Assembly: GCF_028622835.1 (NCBI RefSeq)
Contig: NZ_CP117677.1
Location: 930,001-994,000, forward strand
Direction of reading: 5' to 3'
Source of the DNA: Caloramator sp. mosi_1
GTDB taxonomy: Bacteria > Bacillota > Clostridia > Clostridiales > Caloramatoraceae
DNA length: 64,000 bases
Positions 62,081 to 64,000 of the stretch are shown piece by piece. The position numbers were made by a program, and so were the translations under genes. The notes under the pieces were generated by a model, which was given only the letters and a program-made list of their open reading frames with translations, was not told the DNA's origin and did not search any database. The number at the start of each line of letters is the position of its first letter. The stretch's first letter is position 1.

Positions 62081-64000
62081 TTCCTATTCCTCCTTATTTT
62101 TATCATTATCATATAATTTTTTAATACTAAAAACTCAATTGTAGAGGCATAGTAATTTTCATTTTTAGATACCTCTCCTTTTTTCCCTTTGCATATCCCC
62201 TCATAGTAATCATCTACTATTGTATTAGCAAATTCCTCTATAGCTTCTATCTTTTCTCTGCCATAGGTTAAAGAATATATATTATTATGTCTTTCAACTA
62301 AGTCCCTAACTGCACCACAAATAATCTCTTTAATCTCTTCTTTATTATTTACTCTTGCCTCTTTAATAACTTTTATAGAACGTCTAAATGGAAGGGTAAT
62401 AATATAACTCGAATCACTCTTATTAGGTTTCCAAAACCTTAACATCTTTTCTGTAATTTCACCGCATACAGTCATATAAACGCCTCCATTCAAATTTCCT
62501 ATTATAAATAATGAATTTATAAATGGTTTTTCCAAATTGTATTTATAAATTGTTTTAAAAAATTCACATCTGTTTTTAGAATCTTTAAATCTTAGATAAT
62601 TAAATATACCTAATGGATGGACTGACATCTTTGTTATTAGTGGAAGCAACTCCCGTTTTTCTCTCCCTTGAAACCGTTGTATATATCTTCTATTAAAAAT
62701 ACAGCATTTAAAACATAGAAAGGTTTTTTAACTGCCTAATATCTTTTATGTTAGTTAAATTTTTAATTAATACTTTATTTAAGTATACATTTTTGTATTC
62801 TCCATTAAATAAAACATCAATATTATTAATATTTAAAGTTTTAGAAGCTGTAACAGTTATATTTAAACCAAAATAGTAGGAAAGCAGAAGTGCCTGATAA
62901 TACATTTTTAATATATTTTCGCCATCTGACGAACTATAGTTAAAAACATTAAACCTATATTTTGGTTCAGAAAATTCATCAGCTAAACGTTTTTGTGAAA
63001 CTCAATTTCTAATTTATTTTCTTCTACTCTTACAAATATAGATTTATTGTTATATTCTTTTCTATACAAAGTTCTTTCATCAATTATATCCTTAACTTGC
63101 GTTTCTAAATTTTTAAAAACCTCTAAAGTTATTGGGAAATCTATATTACTATAGGTATACATGTATATATCAGAATTTACATACGTATCCTGTAAATTGA
63201 AAATTATTTTTGTAGCATAGCATCATATGCACATATTTTACATAAATAAGGTTGTTGTTTTATTTCCTTTGTAAGCCTTCCTTTTTATAATTAACAATTA
63301 CTTCTTCTGGCTTTGATTTAAATGAATATTTAGTTCCTAAAAACCCTTTTTGAAAGCCTAATCCTTCTGGTATTTTTCTTCCACATATTAAACACGTGGA
63401 TTTTATCTTTTCATCTTTAGTTATATAATCAGTGTCATTTATTTTATTAGTGAAAACTTCACAATAATAATCCTTTAAATCTTGTTTTAACAGTATAACA
63501 TTATTGTCCTTTAAGCGAAATTTTTTATATTCTCTTTAAATTCTTTTTAAACCTTTCCTTTATTCTCTGTTCAATTTTAATAAAATCATCTCTTTGTAGT
63601 ATTAAATTTGCTACATAGCTTGAAAGTAAAACATAATAAACTTTAATTCCACCTTCATCTAAAACTTTTTAAAATTCATCATAAACTCAATATTACCCTT
63701 TGCTAATCCATCCAAATCATATACATTTAATATACTTTCATTAAAAATCTTCAAAGCTTCTAAATATATATCTTCAACATTTTCCTTAGCTAAAAAGTAT
63801 GAAACGAATTTAAACATATAAATATTTGTCTAACTAAATCTATAAATAATTCATCTTCTTTTCTTTTAAGATATTATCTATTATTTCAAATCTACTATCT
63901 TTAATTAAATCTTTATCTATTTTATCCTTTGCCTTTTCAAATCTATTTTTAAGTCCTTTAAATAAGATATCACCATTTTTTGATGTTAAAGCCCTATTTA
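62077..64000 (-). CDS. cas10d: Cas10d (Csc3), large subunit of the type I-D effector, partial
   Basis: The carboxy-terminal 640 or so codons are present; the N-terminus, where I-D proteins carry the HD nuclease, lies beyond 64000. A zinc ribbon (STCLICGRKIPEGLGFQKGF, later PYLCKICAYD) and a downstream helical part (KPFINSLFIIGNLNGGVYMT) agree with Cas10d. The assignment also rests on position ahead of csc2 and on the missing HD domain in Cas3'. Multiple breaks. Its TGA overlaps the csc2 ATG. Confidence 0.78.

Noticed and set aside
55812-64000. Type I-B or I-A CRISPR classification
   Set aside because: The helicase has DEFH and no HD domain, and Csc1/Csc2-like and Cas10d-like proteins are present, which fit I-D.

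Overview
The window is AT-rich and comes from an anaerobic, endospore-forming Firmicute of the Clostridia. The spore evidence is an alpha/beta small acid-soluble spore protein, an SspH-type spore protein and a Spo0E-like phosphatase. Gene content (fermentative metabolism, an Ech-related complex, a large type I-D CRISPR locus) would suit a thermophilic Clostridiaceae such as Caloramator or Thermobrachium, but that is inference. Almost every long gene is split by one or more +/-1 frameshifts, usually at homopolymers, including genes of basic metabolism (fhs, folD, pfkA, tadA). Indel errors in the sequence explain this better than mass pseudogenisation, so I annotate split genes as single loci spanning the breaks.

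Layout. 1-2.1 kb: end of a sugar ABC uptake operon and its LacI-type regulator with palindromic operators. 2.2-4.8 kb: folD and fhs (one-carbon metabolism), then tRNA-Ser. 5.2-7.3 kb: PadR regulator, FetA/FetB-like exporter and tadA. 7.4-8.6 kb: small envelope or stress proteins (DUF948, YtxH with a cysteine-rich tail). 8.9-11.5 kb: an IS66 element with a perfect 8-bp target duplication. 11.6-13.4 kb: two tandem paralogous lipoproteins. 13.6-19.6 kb: tRNA-Arg, Spo0E-like protein, a carboxyltransferase (oadA/pycB type), a cell-wall amidase, a SASP, pfkA, and mgtE behind an M-box riboswitch with a short leader ORF between them. 19.9-28 kb: two overlapping MarR-like genes facing a six-gene membrane complex resembling hydrogenase-4/Ech whose large subunit lacks all four Ni-Fe cysteine ligands. 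28-32 kb: a lysine-riboswitch-controlled NhaC-family transporter, then pseudouridine catabolism (psuK, psuG).

32-38 kb: an exopolysaccharide cluster (GH8-like hydrolase, DUF2334 deacetylase-like protein, membrane GT2 synthase, BcsB-like protein). 38.5-42.9 kb: an alpha-glucoside operon in which a PTS EIICB imports and phosphorylates the sugar, a MapP-like phosphatase removes the phosphate, and a GH13 enzyme hydrolyses the glucoside; a promoter followed at once by a strong terminator hairpin suggests attenuation. 42.9-46.1 kb: SspH, small unknown proteins, an ECF-like membrane protein, a J-domain protein with a cysteine-rich tail, and a DUF5685 protein.

46.2-64 kb: a type I-D CRISPR-Cas locus. 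The array has about 105 repeats of 35 bp and runs to 55,578. It is interrupted by one IS that landed inside a spacer. Its trailer end (left) decays, and its leader end (right) abuts cas2. The cas genes run leftward: cas10d (partial at the window edge), csc2, csc1, cas3', cas6, cas4, cas1, cas2. In the transcribed (minus) sense the repeat ends in GGGATTAAAAT, which would give an 8-nt crRNA handle AUUAAAAU.
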